Below are positions 27,372 to 35,139 of a DNA stretch of 64,000 nucleotides, one piece after another. The position numbers and the translations under genes were made by a program. Position 1 is the first letter of the stretch. The number at the start of each line of letters is the position of its first letter. The stretch spans positions 1 through 64,000 of the forward strand of contig CAIUOP010000061.1 of NCBI GenBank assembly GCA_903900805.1, written 5' to 3'. Source of the stretch: an uncultured beta proteobacterium. Lineage in GTDB: Bacteria > Pseudomonadota > Gammaproteobacteria > Burkholderiales > Burkholderiaceae. A model generated the notes under the pieces. The model was not told the DNA's origin and did not search any database. It worked only from the letters and a program-made list of their open reading frames with translations.

Positions 27372-28343
27372 ATGAAAACGACTTTCCTAGATTTTGAGCA
27401 GCAAATCGCCGAATTAGAAACAAAGATCGAAGAGCTGCGTTTTGTACAAGATGAGTCATCAGTAGATATTTCTGATGAGATCAAAACGCTTGCTGAAAAA
27501 AGTCAACAGCTCACGAAAGATGTTTACGCTAATCTAACACCTTGGCAAGTCTCACAAGTAGCGCGTCATCCACAGCGTCCATACACTTTGGATTATGTCA
27601 GTTCATTATTTACCGATTTTCATGAACTGCATGGCGATCGCACATTTGCTGATGATCAATCCATCATTGGAGGTCTAGCACGCTTTGATAATCAGCCCTG
27701 CATGATCATTGGCCATCAAAAGGGCCGTGATACCAAAGAGCGTGCTCTCCGCAATTTCGGTATGAGTCGTCCTGAAGGCTATCGTAAGGCGATGCGCCTC
27801 ATGCGCCTTGCAGAAAAGTTCGGAGTTCCTGTTTTTACTTTTGTAGATACACCTGGAGCATTCCCTGGCATTGATGCAGAAGAGCGCAATCAATCCGAAG
27901 CGATTGGTCGCAATCTTTATGTTCAGGCTGAATTAGAAGTGCCAATCATCGCAACGATTATTGGTGAAGGCGGCTCAGGCGGAGCTTTAGCAATTGCGAT
28001 GGGTGACGTGGTGATGATGTTGCAAAACTCCACATACTCCGTTATTTCTCCAGAGGGATGTGCGTCAATACTCTGGAAGACTGCTGATAAGGCGGCTGAA
28101 GCTGCGGAGCAGCTAGGCTTGACGGCCCAAAGGCTAAAAGCACTGGGCTTGATCGATAAGATCGTGGCTGAACCGGTTGGTGGCGCACATCGCGACTACG
28201 ACACCATGATGTCCAATATGCGCAAGGCTTTGAGTGAGTCAATGAAGACTTTTGATGGCATGAAGGTAGACGCACTTCTTGAACGTCGTCATGAACGTTT
28301 AATGGGTTATGGCAAGTTCAAGGAAATCACAGCCAAGTCCTAA
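27372..28343 (+). CDS. accA: Acetyl-CoA carboxylase carboxyltransferase subunit alpha
   Basis: AccA and AccD form the carboxyltransferase that makes malonyl-CoA for fatty acid synthesis. The 323-residue product has the N-terminal helical region, [33 protein letters not shown] and the oxyanion-hole motif [11 protein letters not shown]. The length is typical. Its 3' end overlaps tilS by 35 bp in a different frame. Confidence 0.96.
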   Translation: MKTTFLDFEQQIAELETKIEELRFVQDESSVDISDEIKTLAEKSQQLTKDVYANLTPWQVSQVARHPQRPYTLDYVSSLFTDFHELHGDRTFADDQSIIGGLARFDNQPCMIIGHQKGRDTKERALRNFGMSRPEGYRKAMRLMRLAEKFGVPVFTFVDTPGAFPGIDAEERNQSEAIGRNLYVQAELEVPIIATIIGEGGSGGALAIAMGDVVMMLQNSTYSVISPEGCASILWKTADKAAEAAEQLGLTAQRLKALGLIDKIVAEPVGGAHRDYDTMMSNMRKALSESMKTFDGMKVDALLERRHERLMGYGKFKEITAKS

Positions 28344-29613
28344 ATTAGGAAAGCGAATTGCGGTTGCCTTAAGTGGTGGCCTCGATTCGGTTGTGCTGCT
28401 CGATACTGTTTGCAAAGCGCAAGCAAAAAATAAGCAAACTCAAATTTATGCTTTTCATATTCATCATGGCTTGCAAAAACAGGCAGATGATTGGCTCATC
28501 TTTTGCGAAAAGCTTGCTAAAAAATACAAAATTTATTTTGATTTCAGGCTAATGCATTTAACAGGCAGCCAAGAGCAGGGCAATATTGAAGCAAGAGCAA
28601 GAGCGGGACGTTACGAAGCGCTAACTGATCTCTGTACTGAATATGGCATCAATGACTTGCTCCTGGCGCACCATCAAAATGATCAGGCGGAGACGGTGCT
28701 CTTGCAACTTCTACGCGGGGCTGGCGTTGCAGGTACAGCCGGCATGCCCAGTAGCCGTGAGCACAATATCAAAGAAGGCAAGATCACGCTCTGGCGCCCT
28801 TTACTCAATCAAAGCAAACAAGAGCTTGAGTCTTATGCCAAGGAACACAAGCTCAAGTGGATTGAGGACCCCAGTAATCAAGATTCAAAGTACCGCCGCA
28901 ATGCCATTCGCAAAACGATTATTCCAGCCCTAGAAAAGATTCAGCCTGAGGCGATTGCTAATCTTGCTCGCAGCGCAGGATTGCTAGGTGAGGCGCAAGC
29001 CTTGCTCGATCGATTGGCTAGGCAAGATGGTAAAACCATCATCCTTAAAGATGGGATTCAGCTAAAGCAACTACTTGAGCTTGCCAAAAAAGATTTGCCT
29101 GCCGCCAATAATCTTCTGAGATTTTGGTTAAAGACGAATGGGCTGACGATGCCATCACAAGAACGGCTTGCCGCTTGGTGGAGTGATCTCAATACAGTCA
29201 AGGCAGGCGCTCAATTGGAATGGGCCCATGATGAAAAGAATGTTCGGCTTTGGCGTGGCATTTTGCAAATTGAAAATGCGAATGCGGGCACATGGGTTTT
29301 TAAAACAATCTCCAGCTCAAGCAAAACTCCTGGACTTCCAAGTCAATGGGTCAAAGAGGCTGAGCAAAAAGGGCTGATTACTCAAAAAGACAGGTCTGGC
29401 TCAGAAAAAATTCAAATCAAAGCCAATACACCCCGTAAGACCCTAAAAAATCTCTTTCAAGAGGGTGACATTCCTCCCTGGCAACGTAATGCACCTCTGC
29501 TGTTTATCAATGGAGAGTTGATTGCAGTCGCGGGAGTTGGGTTGAGTTATCCGCATCTGGTCCATTCAGGACCCAGGGTGCGGCCCGAGTGGGTTCAAAA
29601 CCCTGTAAAATAG
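28309..29613 (+). CDS. tilS: tRNA(Ile)-lysidine synthase
   Basis: TilS attaches lysine to C34 of tRNA-Ile(CAU), which changes its codon reading from AUG to AUA. The 434-residue product has the N-type ATP pyrophosphatase P-loop SGGLDS, the [17 protein letters not shown] motif, and the [15 protein letters not shown] segment diagnostic of TilS. A C-terminal substrate-binding domain is present. The start overlaps accA by 35 bp. A hairpin with a T-run straddles its stop codon. Confidence 0.93.
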   Translation: MASSRKSQPSPKLGKRIAVALSGGLDSVVLLDTVCKAQAKNKQTQIYAFHIHHGLQKQADDWLIFCEKLAKKYKIYFDFRLMHLTGSQEQGNIEARARAGRYEALTDLCTEYGINDLLLAHHQNDQAETVLLQLLRGAGVAGTAGMPSSREHNIKEGKITLWRPLLNQSKQELESYAKEHKLKWIEDPSNQDSKYRRNAIRKTIIPALEKIQPEAIANLARSAGLLGEAQALLDRLARQDGKTIILKDGIQLKQLLELAKKDLPAANNLLRFWLKTNGLTMPSQERLAAWWSDLNTVKAGAQLEWAHDEKNVRLWRGILQIENANAGTWVFKTISSSSKTPGLPSQWVKEAEQKGLITQKDRSGSEKIQIKANTPRKTLKNLFQEGDIPPWQRNAPLLFINGELIAVAGVGLSYPHLVHSGPRVRPEWVQNPVK

Positions 29614-29622
29614 GGCTTTTTT
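29591..29622 (+). terminator. Candidate terminator/attenuator between tilS and lysC
   Basis: CCCT (29601-29604) and AGGG (29612-29615) form a short stem followed by C and T6. An overlapping alternative stem, GGGTT (29591-29595) with AACCC (29599-29603), uses the same CCC and would exclude the first. This resembles a small attenuator, but the stems are short. Confidence 0.4.
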
Positions 29623-29673
29623 GATCCTCAGGAATTTGATTTCCTGCTACAGACAGTTAATTAGATAGCTTTT

Positions 29674-30924
29674 ATGGCTCTTATCGTTCACAAATATGGT
29701 GGCACCTCAATGGGCTCAACAGAGCGCATTGGGAATGTCGCTAAACGCGTTGCTAAATGGATGCGTGCTGGTCACCAAGTGGTCGTAGTACCTTCGGCAA
29801 TGTCAGGTGAAACCAACCGCTTGCTGGGTTTGGCAAAAGAAATTAATGCTGATGCAAATCCCCGTGAGTTAGATCAGATTGCCTCCACTGGCGAACAAGT
29901 CAGCTCCGGTCTTTTAGCCTTAGCATTGATGCGCGAAGGTGTTGATGCAGTCAGTTATGCTGGCTGGCAGGTGACAGTTCATACGGATTCTTCTTTTACT
30001 AAAGCACGTATTAAAAGTATTGATGACAAAAAAATTCTAGGTGATTTGAATGCTGGAAAAGTAGTAGTAGTCACTGGTTTTCAGGGCGTTGATCCAGAAG
30101 GCAATATTACGACCTTGGGTCGCGGTGGCTCAGATACTTCTGCAGTAGCGATGGCTGCTGCACTGAAAGCAGATGAGTGCCTGATCTACACTGATGTTGA
30201 CGGCGTTTACACCACTGACCCCCGTGTTTGTGAAGATGCACGTCGTTTAGATAAGATTACCTTTGAAGAGATGCTAGAAATGGCTAGCCTAGGCTCGAAG
30301 GTATTGCAGATTCGTTCAGTGGAGTTTGCTGGTAAGTACAAAGTTAAAACCCGGGTCCTGTCTTCCTTGACAGACCCTTTGATGCCCTTAGACATTGAGA
30401 TGAAGTCGGGCACCTTGATTACATTTGAAGAGGACAGCACTATGGAAGCCGCAGTTATTTCCGGCATCGCCTTTGCGCGTGATGAAGCAAAGATTACCGT
30501 CTTGGGGGTTCCTGACCGCCCAGGTATTGCATATCAAATTCTGGGACCAATCGCTGACGCTAATGTCGATGTCGATATGATTATTCAGAATCAATCAGTT
30601 GATGGTAAGACCGACTTTACTTTCACGGTACCTCGGGCTGAGTATCAAAAAGCTTTAGACCTACTCAAGAACACAGTGCAAGCTCACATCGGAGCGAAAG
30701 AGATCTCTGGCGATCCTAAGGTCTCTAAAGTTTCAGTGGTTGGTGTAGGCATGCGTTCACATGTTGGTGTTGCTAGCAAAATGTTCCGCACGTTATCTGA
30801 AGAGGGCATCAATATCCTCATGATCTCTACTAGTGAAATTAAGATTTCAGTAGTGATTGATGAGAAATATATGGAATTGGCAGTGCGTGCACTTCATAAG
30901 GCATTTGAGCTCGACCAGAAGTAA
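29674..30924 (+). CDS. lysC: Aspartate kinase
   Basis: Aspartokinase catalyses the first step to lysine, threonine, methionine and diaminopimelate. The 416-residue product has the N-terminal KYGGTSMGS kinase motif, FQGVDPEGNITTLGRGGSDT, and two C-terminal ACT domains (about 265-410) that normally give feedback inhibition by lysine and threonine. Lysine-pathway gene dapA is about 12 kb upstream, not linked. A 60-bp leader separates it from tilS. Confidence 0.95.
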   Translation: MALIVHKYGGTSMGSTERIGNVAKRVAKWMRAGHQVVVVPSAMSGETNRLLGLAKEINADANPRELDQIASTGEQVSSGLLALALMREGVDAVSYAGWQVTVHTDSSFTKARIKSIDDKKILGDLNAGKVVVVTGFQGVDPEGNITTLGRGGSDTSAVAMAAALKADECLIYTDVDGVYTTDPRVCEDARRLDKITFEEMLEMASLGSKVLQIRSVEFAGKYKVKTRVLSSLTDPLMPLDIEMKSGTLITFEEDSTMEAAVISGIAFARDEAKITVLGVPDRPGIAYQILGPIADANVDVDMIIQNQSVDGKTDFTFTVPRAEYQKALDLLKNTVQAHIGAKEISGDPKVSKVSVVGVGMRSHVGVASKMFRTLSEEGINILMISTSEIKISVVIDEKYMELAVRALHKAFELDQK

Positions 30925-31014
30925 GCAGTAGTAAAAGGGCGGCAAAACCCCTTTAAAACCCCAGCAAGACAGTAATCCGTTAAACTGTGGGTCGTTGTAA
31001 AGACTTAGAAATAC

Positions 31015-31109
31015 GGAGACGTGGCCGAGCTGGTCGAAGGCACTCCCCTGCTAAGGGAGCATCGGGGCTAAAACTCTGATCGGAGGTTCGAATCCTCTCG
31101 TCTCCGCCA
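31015..31109 (+). tRNA. tRNA-Ser (anticodon GCU)
   Basis: The 95-nt sequence folds as a class II tRNA. The acceptor arm pairs GGAGACG with CGTCTCC. The anticodon stem CTCCC/GGGAG holds the loop CTGCTAA, giving anticodon GCU, which reads AGC and AGU. A long variable arm (about 17-20 nt) and the T arm with GGTTCGAATCC are present. CCA is encoded at 31107-31109. A terminator hairpin follows. Confidence 0.96.
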
Positions 31110-31121
31110 GTAATTTTCAAT

Positions 31122-31156
31122 AAACCCAGCAAATTCAATGAGTTACTGGGTTTTTT
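31122..31156 (+). terminator. Rho-independent terminator after tRNA-Ser
   Basis: AAACCCAG (31122-31129) and CTGGGTTT (31146-31153) form a perfect 8-bp stem with a 16-nt loop and T-run to 31156. It ends the tRNA-Ser transcript before the phasin promoter. Confidence 0.85.
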
Positions 31157-31207
31157 GTTGCCCTAAATCCCCTTAATAATGATAATTATTGGTATTTTTG
31201 CAACTAA

Positions 31208-31239
31208 ATGTTGCACCACAACATATTTGTGTTTAGAAT
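31208..31239 (+). promoter_or_regulatory. Phasin promoter with overlapping operator-like palindrome
   Basis: TTGCAC (31211-31216) and TAGAAT (31234-31239) are spaced by exactly 17 bp, a strong sigma70-type match. A perfect inverted repeat ATGTTG-CACCA-CAACAT (31208-31224) covers the -35. Phasin genes are commonly repressed by PhaR, which binds TGC-rich palindromes and is released by polyhydroxyalkanoate granules. PhaR control is inferred; no phaR gene is in the window. Confidence 0.6.
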
Positions 31240-31286
31240 GGTGCATTGCAATAAATATTACCCAAACTACTTATTAAGGATAAATC

Positions 31287-31862
31287 ATGTTCCAAACTCA
31301 ATTAAACGATCAAATCGCTCAATCTCAAGCTAAAGCTGTTGAGAAAGCAAAACATTTGGCTCAAGTAGCTGTTGAAAGTGCTCAAGAATTGGCAGAAATC
31401 AACCAAGCTGCTGCTAAAGACGCAATGGCTGCTGCACAAGATGCCAGCACACAGTTGTTAGCAATCAAAGATCCACAACAATTCACTAAATTGGCCGCTC
31501 CAGAAGCTGCTCAAGAAGCCGCTAAATATGCTGCTGCTTATCAAGCTAAAGTGAACAAAGTAGTTCGCAATGGCAATAAAGAAGTTGCTCAAGTAATTGA
31601 TGCTTCTATTGATGATGCACGCGATGATTTAGTGAAGTTTGTTAAAGAGTCAACTAAGACTGCACCTGCTGGATCTGAGGCTTTTGTATCAGCATTCCAC
31701 ACTGCATTTGATGCTTCACTCCAACAGTTTGACCAAGTTCGCGCTTCAGCTACTGATGCCTTCGCTAACTTTGAGAAGAGTGTTGATGCTGCATTGGCAA
31801 ACATTCAAGGTCAATACGCACCAAAATCTGCAAAGAAATCTGCTGCTAAATTATCTGCTTAA
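31287..31862 (+). CDS. Phasin family protein
   Basis: Phasins coat polyhydroxyalkanoate storage granules. The 191-residue product is Ala/Gln-rich, almost entirely helical, and contains the phasin-type pattern AVEKAKHLAQVAVESAQEL followed by later amphipathic helices, ending in a Lys/Ala/Ser tail (KSAKKSAAKLSA) like other betaproteobacterial phasins. Length and composition fit PhaP. A good AAGGA ribosome binding site lies before the ATG. It is monocistronic, with its own promoter and terminator. No PHA synthase gene is in the window. Confidence 0.88.
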   Translation: MFQTQLNDQIAQSQAKAVEKAKHLAQVAVESAQELAEINQAAAKDAMAAAQDASTQLLAIKDPQQFTKLAAPEAAQEAAKYAAAYQAKVNKVVRNGNKEVAQVIDASIDDARDDLVKFVKESTKTAPAGSEAFVSAFHTAFDASLQQFDQVRASATDAFANFEKSVDAALANIQGQYAPKSAKKSAAKLSA

Positions 31863-31883
31863 TTTAGTTTCCCCAGTATTTCC

Positions 31884-31908
31884 AAAGCCGCCTCCGGGCG
31901 GCTTTTTT
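31884..31908 (+). terminator. Rho-independent terminator after the phasin gene
   Basis: GCCGCC, loop TCCG and GGCGGC form a perfect 6-bp GC stem, flanked by A3 and T6. Confidence 0.9.
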
Positions 31909-31980
31909 CTTGCCTGCGTTTCCCAACTTTCTATCAATCCATCTATTTAAACCTTAGTCAGGGTTTTTCCTATATAAATA

Positions 31981-32002
31981 AACTTCACAACTTCACAACT
32001 TC
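31981..32002 (+). repeat. Tandem 8-bp repeats upstream of a small HTH gene
   Basis: AACTTCAC occurs twice head to tail (31981-31988 and 31989-31996) followed by AACTTC (31997-32002). The repeat ends 30 bp before the HTH gene start, with a TAGTATAGT stretch resembling a -10 between them. Direct repeats in this position often bind a regulator. Confidence 0.6.
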
Positions 32003-32032
32003 TGTAGTATAGTAGATTTACTGGGAGAAGAA

Positions 32033-32212
32033 ATGAAAAGACAGGTACCGAAAACACATCAAGCCTTGGAGTTGGTAGGGAAGGGCTTAAGTGCTGCGCA
32101 AGCGGCGAGGAAGATGGAGATTTCTGAATCCAGTGTGTATGCCGCTCTCAGAAAATCGAAAGCAAAAGATTCGGGCTGTTGCCCAACCTGTGGTCACAAA
32201 ATAAGGAACTAA
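32033..32212 (+). CDS. 59-residue HTH protein with C-terminal CxxC motif
   Basis: This small gene has a strong ribosome binding site (GGGAGAAG) before ATG 32033 and ends 1 bp before the next gene. The product has a clear helix-turn-helix (GLSAAQAARKMEISESSVYA, about 18-37) like those of resolvase or transposase DNA-binding heads. A basic linker leads to a Cys-rich tail CCPTCGHK, half of a zinc ribbon. No catalytic domain is present, so it is either a minimal DNA-binding regulator or a relic of a longer protein. Tandem repeats upstream are a candidate binding site. Its function is unknown. Confidence 0.75.
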   Translation: MKRQVPKTHQALELVGKGLSAAQAARKMEISESSVYAALRKSKAKDSGCCPTCGHKIRN

Positions 32213-32213
32213 G

Positions 32214-32513
32214 ATGAAAAAGAGTCTACTAGCCGTCGTATCAATTTCGGTCGCTGCATTTGCTTATGCCAATACCAAGTCCTCAGATTCTTCTGCATTA
32301 GTAAATCAGCAATGCCAAATTTCTGCGCAGGCAGTTTCTACTTTGAAAGGCTTGCGCTACGGCAACACATCAATCAGAAAGGATGTCTCTAGTCTGATTA
32401 ATAACCACTTAAAGACGCCAGAGAATCGTGAGATGGCGCAGAAGGCTTTAAGCTTGATGATTGATGACAAATCAACTGATATCGCAACCTTAGAAGGTAG
32501 GTATTGCTCTTAA
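32214..32513 (+). CDS. Small exported protein of unknown function
   Basis: The 99-residue product has a signal peptide ending at about AFAYA (residues 1-19). The mature 80 residues are helical and polar, with only two cysteines (about 34 and 98), which could form one disulfide in the periplasm. I do not recognise the family. It starts 1 bp after the HTH gene stop, so the two are very likely cotranslated, and the Smr-like gene follows after 28 bp. Confidence 0.7.
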   Translation: MKKSLLAVVSISVAAFAYANTKSSDSSALVNQQCQISAQAVSTLKGLRYGNTSIRKDVSSLINNHLKTPENREMAQKALSLMIDDKSTDIATLEGRYCS

Positions 32514-32541
32514 TATCTTTACCCCTTCTAGAGTTTTAAGA

Positions 32542-33003
32542 GTGTCTTTTACTGCACAGTGTCCTGATTGTGGCAATGCGCGCGCTTTGTTTAATGAGTG
32601 TCCGTATTGCGGTTCTGAGAATTTACCGACCTTGAGCACCGATACGATTGAGATCAATATAAAACAAGGTAGCCCTCATGTTGAGGAGGCTTTAGAGCTA
32701 TTAACAGAGCAGTTACGTAAATGTTTAGACTTAGGAATTAAAGCCATCATCCTGATTCATGGCTATGGATCAACTGGAGAGGGTGGTCGAATTAAATGGG
32801 CAATTCAAGATGCGCTCGAAAATAATCGTTATTCAGACCGCGTAGATGAATACTTCTTTGGCGAGAATGTAGCTTACGGTAGCCAGGCCTACCATGCATT
32901 GTTAAAACGTCGGCCAGGCCTCAAAAGATATTTAAAGCAGTTCAAAGAAGGCAATGCTGGTATGACGGTACTATTGCTGGGCTCCCGCTATAGAAATGCT
33001 TAG
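32542..33003 (+). CDS. Zinc-ribbon protein with degenerate Smr-like domain
   Basis: GTG start at 32542. The 153-residue product opens with a zinc ribbon (Cys 7, 10, 20 and 23: CPDC and CPYC). From about residue 34 it resembles an Smr domain: VEEALELLTEQL helix, IILIHGYGSTGEGG with the conserved HGxG loop, and a final TVLLL strand. The usual LDLHG motif is replaced by IEINIKQG, without the His. Smr domains bind or nick nucleic acid. The lost motif makes activity uncertain, and a 45-residue insertion separates the HGxG loop from the last strand. Confidence 0.7.
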   Translation: MSFTAQCPDCGNARALFNECPYCGSENLPTLSTDTIEINIKQGSPHVEEALELLTEQLRKCLDLGIKAIILIHGYGSTGEGGRIKWAIQDALENNRYSDRVDEYFFGENVAYGSQAYHALLKRRPGLKRYLKQFKEGNAGMTVLLLGSRYRNA

Positions 33004-33035
33004 AATAGAGCTATCTTAATCAGGAAAGTATTCCT

Positions 33036-33371
33036 ATGACAGCAAAGAAATCCGAGATTTTATCAGAAGCAGCTTCGGCGGGAGCCGACCAGCTCATTAG
33101 TGAATTCAAAGCGCTGATGGCTGATGCTGAGGCCTTGATTCAGGCGACTGAAGGTCAAGCTGATAGCGCCATTGGATCGATTCGATCTAAGGCTCTAGAA
33201 ACCATTGCGGGTGCAAAAGAAAGTATTTCTACTTTTGAGGGAGCTCTTACAGATAAAGCTAAAGCAGTTGCGCAGGGTGCAGATGACTTTGTTCATCGCA
33301 ATCCGTGGGAGGCGGTAGGCGTTGCTGCAGGACTTGGATTATTAATCGGCTTATTGATTCGCCGTCGCTAA
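33036..33371 (+). CDS. ElaB/YqjD/DUF883 family tail-anchored protein
   Basis: This 111-residue protein has a long amphipathic helical region and a C-terminal membrane anchor (about 92-110, VGVAAGLGLLIGLLIRRR). The NPWEAVGVAAGLG segment is the family signature. E. coli YqjD and ElaB are inner-membrane proteins that bind ribosomes in stationary phase. It is followed by two genes matching YqjE and YqjK in type and order, so the three form a yqjDEK-like operon. Confidence 0.88.
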   Translation: MTAKKSEILSEAASAGADQLISEFKALMADAEALIQATEGQADSAIGSIRSKALETIAGAKESISTFEGALTDKAKAVAQGADDFVHRNPWEAVGVAAGLGLLIGLLIRRR

Positions 33372-33377
33372 GATCAT

Positions 33378-33746
33378 ATGTCCCAAGAAAATTTACTGTC
33401 CTCCATTAAGAATCTCGTTTCTACTGGTACATTGATTGCACAAACGCGCCTAGAATTAATTTCAGTCGATGTGCAAATCGCTCGTAGTAAATTGATTAGT
33501 TTGCTAGTGATGATTATCAGTGCCTTATTTTTCTTATTCTTTGGTTTGGTGATGTTGGCACTATTCATTGTGATTTATAGCTGGGAGTCTGACCGGATGA
33601 TGGCGCTCGGTTTGCTGACGGGAACATTCTTATCTATTGGTCTAATTTTCGCCATATTGATCATGCAATCATTACGTACCATGCCCAAATTGTTTGAAGC
33701 TTCAATTGCCGAGCTTGCTAAGGATCGAGAGGCTCTCTCAAAATGA
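33378..33746 (+). CDS. Phage holin superfamily / YqjE-like membrane protein
   Basis: The 122-residue product has two hydrophobic segments (about 38-65 and 75-100) after an amphipathic start, like YqjE and the Actinobacterial phage holin-III family (PF07332). It lies 6 bp after the YqjD-like gene and overlaps the next by 4 bp. The family name does not imply lysis; in this context it is a stationary-phase membrane protein. Confidence 0.8.
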   Translation: MSQENLLSSIKNLVSTGTLIAQTRLELISVDVQIARSKLISLLVMIISALFFLFFGLVMLALFIVIYSWESDRMMALGLLTGTFLSIGLIFAILIMQSLRTMPKLFEASIAELAKDREALSK

Positions 33747-34024
33747 GTGGCACATTAAAAGACCTGGAGCTTCGCCAGCTTGAGCTCATAGCTCAGGCGA
33801 ATCGAGAGCGTAATGAATTTAGCGAACACTTTGAGGTCTTGGACAAGCCACTGTCTTGGGCAGATAAAGGCATTGATACCTTTCATTTTTTAAAAAACAA
33901 TCCGATTCTCTGGACCAGTGCGTTTGCAGCACTAGCACATTACAAGCCTAAATTAGCCAGTAAGGTACTCGCCATAGGATGGGGTGCTATGAAGCTTTTA
34001 AAGAGTGCAAAGAAGCTGATCTAA
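33743..34024 (+). CDS. YqjK-like small protein
   Basis: A 93-residue protein overlapping the YqjE-like gene by 4 bp (ATGA). It has an N-terminal helical charged half and a moderately hydrophobic stretch (ILWTSAFAALAHYKPKLASK) followed by a basic tail. Position and general pattern fit YqjK, which is poorly conserved. Assignment depends mostly on context. Confidence 0.6.
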   Translation: MSGTLKDLELRQLELIAQANRERNEFSEHFEVLDKPLSWADKGIDTFHFLKNNPILWTSAFAALAHYKPKLASKVLAIGWGAMKLLKSAKKLI

Positions 34025-34043
34025 GTTAAAAGAAACAGCTCTC

Positions 34044-34562
34044 TTAACTGACCAATGCTGATCTATTGGCGATGCCATGTTGGTCAAGTGATTCTTTACC
34101 ATTCAACCCTCTAATTTCTAGCAAGGTGATGGCGCCAGTAACCTCAAAGCCAGCACTAAGTAATAATTTATTGGCTGCAATGAGCGTTCCTCCAGTAGCT
34201 AGAACATCATCAATCATTAAAACCTTTGCATTTTGGGGGAGAGTTGATTGTTGTATCTCTAAGGAATCAGAGCCGTATTCCAGTCCATAGAATTCTTTAT
34301 GGGTCGCTAGTGGAAGCTTATTGGGTTTTCGGGCTAGAGCCAGACCTTTGTGCGCATGATGCGCTAGAGCAGATCCAAAGATAAATCCACGAGATTCAAC
34401 GCCTAAAATATGGGTATAGTCGAATTCCTGCGCTAGACTCTCCATTTGTGCAATAGCCTCTTTAAAAGCAGCAGGGTTTGCAAGTAAAGGGGAGATATCT
34501 CTAAAGAGAATTCCAGGTTTCGGAAAATTTGGCACTCCGGGTAGATAATCTAATAAATTCAT
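34044..34562 (-). CDS. apt: Adenine phosphoribosyltransferase
   Basis: Apt salvages adenine to AMP with PRPP. The 172-residue product has the N-terminal FPKPGILFRDISPLL motif of adenine enzymes, GVESRGFIFG, and the PRPP loop VLMIDDVLATGGTL. Length is normal. It is divergent from a nucleosidase gene with only 11 bp between start codons; both would act in purine salvage. Confidence 0.93.
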   Translation of the reverse strand: MNLLDYLPGVPNFPKPGILFRDISPLLANPAAFKEAIAQMESLAQEFDYTHILGVESRGFIFGSALAHHAHKGLALARKPNKLPLATHKEFYGLEYGSDSLEIQQSTLPQNAKVLMIDDVLATGGTLIAANKLLLSAGFEVTGAITLLEIRGLNGKESLDQHGIANRSALVS

Positions 34563-34573
34563 TATTGGCTTAC

Positions 34574-35131
34574 ATGAAAACAGATCTCCTCATTATCACC
34601 GCATTGGAATCCGAGCTCAAGCGCAATGCACTACCACCTGGGGTGGAGATGATTTACTCTGGCATTGGCAAGATTAATGCAGTACTAGCTAGTACTAAAG
34701 CAATCAATCAATTTAGCCCTCGCAAAATTATGAATTTCGGTACAGTAGGAAAGGTAAACCCGCAATTAGATGGTTTATTGGTGATTGGCAAGGTCATTCA
34801 GCGGGACATGATGGCAGAACCTCTTGCGCCACGGGGAACAACACCTTTTTGCGATAGGCCTCAGGAATACTTATCATCAGGCAAATACATCTGTGGATCT
34901 GGCGATAGTTTTGTAAGCGCTGCTGACCCCTGGCTACTGAGTCAAGGAGTTGATGTAGTTGATATGGAGTTATTTGCAATCGCCTGTGTAGCCAATCACC
35001 ACCAGATACCATGGCATTCTTATAAATACATTACTGATGATGCTAATGAGAGCTCTGCTCATGATTGGCATCAAAAAGTCAATCATGGACAAGATTTATT
35101 TATTGAAAAGTTAAAGCAACTGTTGAGCTAA
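34574..35131 (+). CDS. MTA/SAH nucleosidase-like phosphorylase
   Basis: ATG 34574 gives MKTDLLIITALESELKRNAL and 185 residues; the longer frame from 34529 reads through the apt start and is not supported. The fold is that of nucleoside phosphorylase family 1: IYSGIGKINAVLASTKAI, the ribose-binding DVVDMELFAIACV (catalytic-site Met-Glu) and a final DDANE. It is shorter than a normal MTA/SAH nucleosidase (about 230), so its exact substrate is uncertain. It lies divergent from apt. Confidence 0.75.
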   Translation: MKTDLLIITALESELKRNALPPGVEMIYSGIGKINAVLASTKAINQFSPRKIMNFGTVGKVNPQLDGLLVIGKVIQRDMMAEPLAPRGTTPFCDRPQEYLSSGKYICGSGDSFVSAADPWLLSQGVDVVDMELFAIACVANHHQIPWHSYKYITDDANESSAHDWHQKVNHGQDLFIEKLKQLLS

Positions 35132-35139
35132 AAAGAGAT

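Noticed and set aside
30933-30954. Possible terminator after lysC
   Set aside because: AAAGGG/CCCTTT can pair, but the sequence after it is A-rich with no T-run, so it was not listed.
31639-31950. Second plus-strand frame inside the phasin gene
   Set aside because: Leu-rich shadow of Ala/Gln codons in the phasin, running into its terminator.
33378-33746. Prophage lysis module suggested by the holin family name
   Set aside because: No endolysin, spanin or other phage genes; position and partners match the yqjDEK trio.
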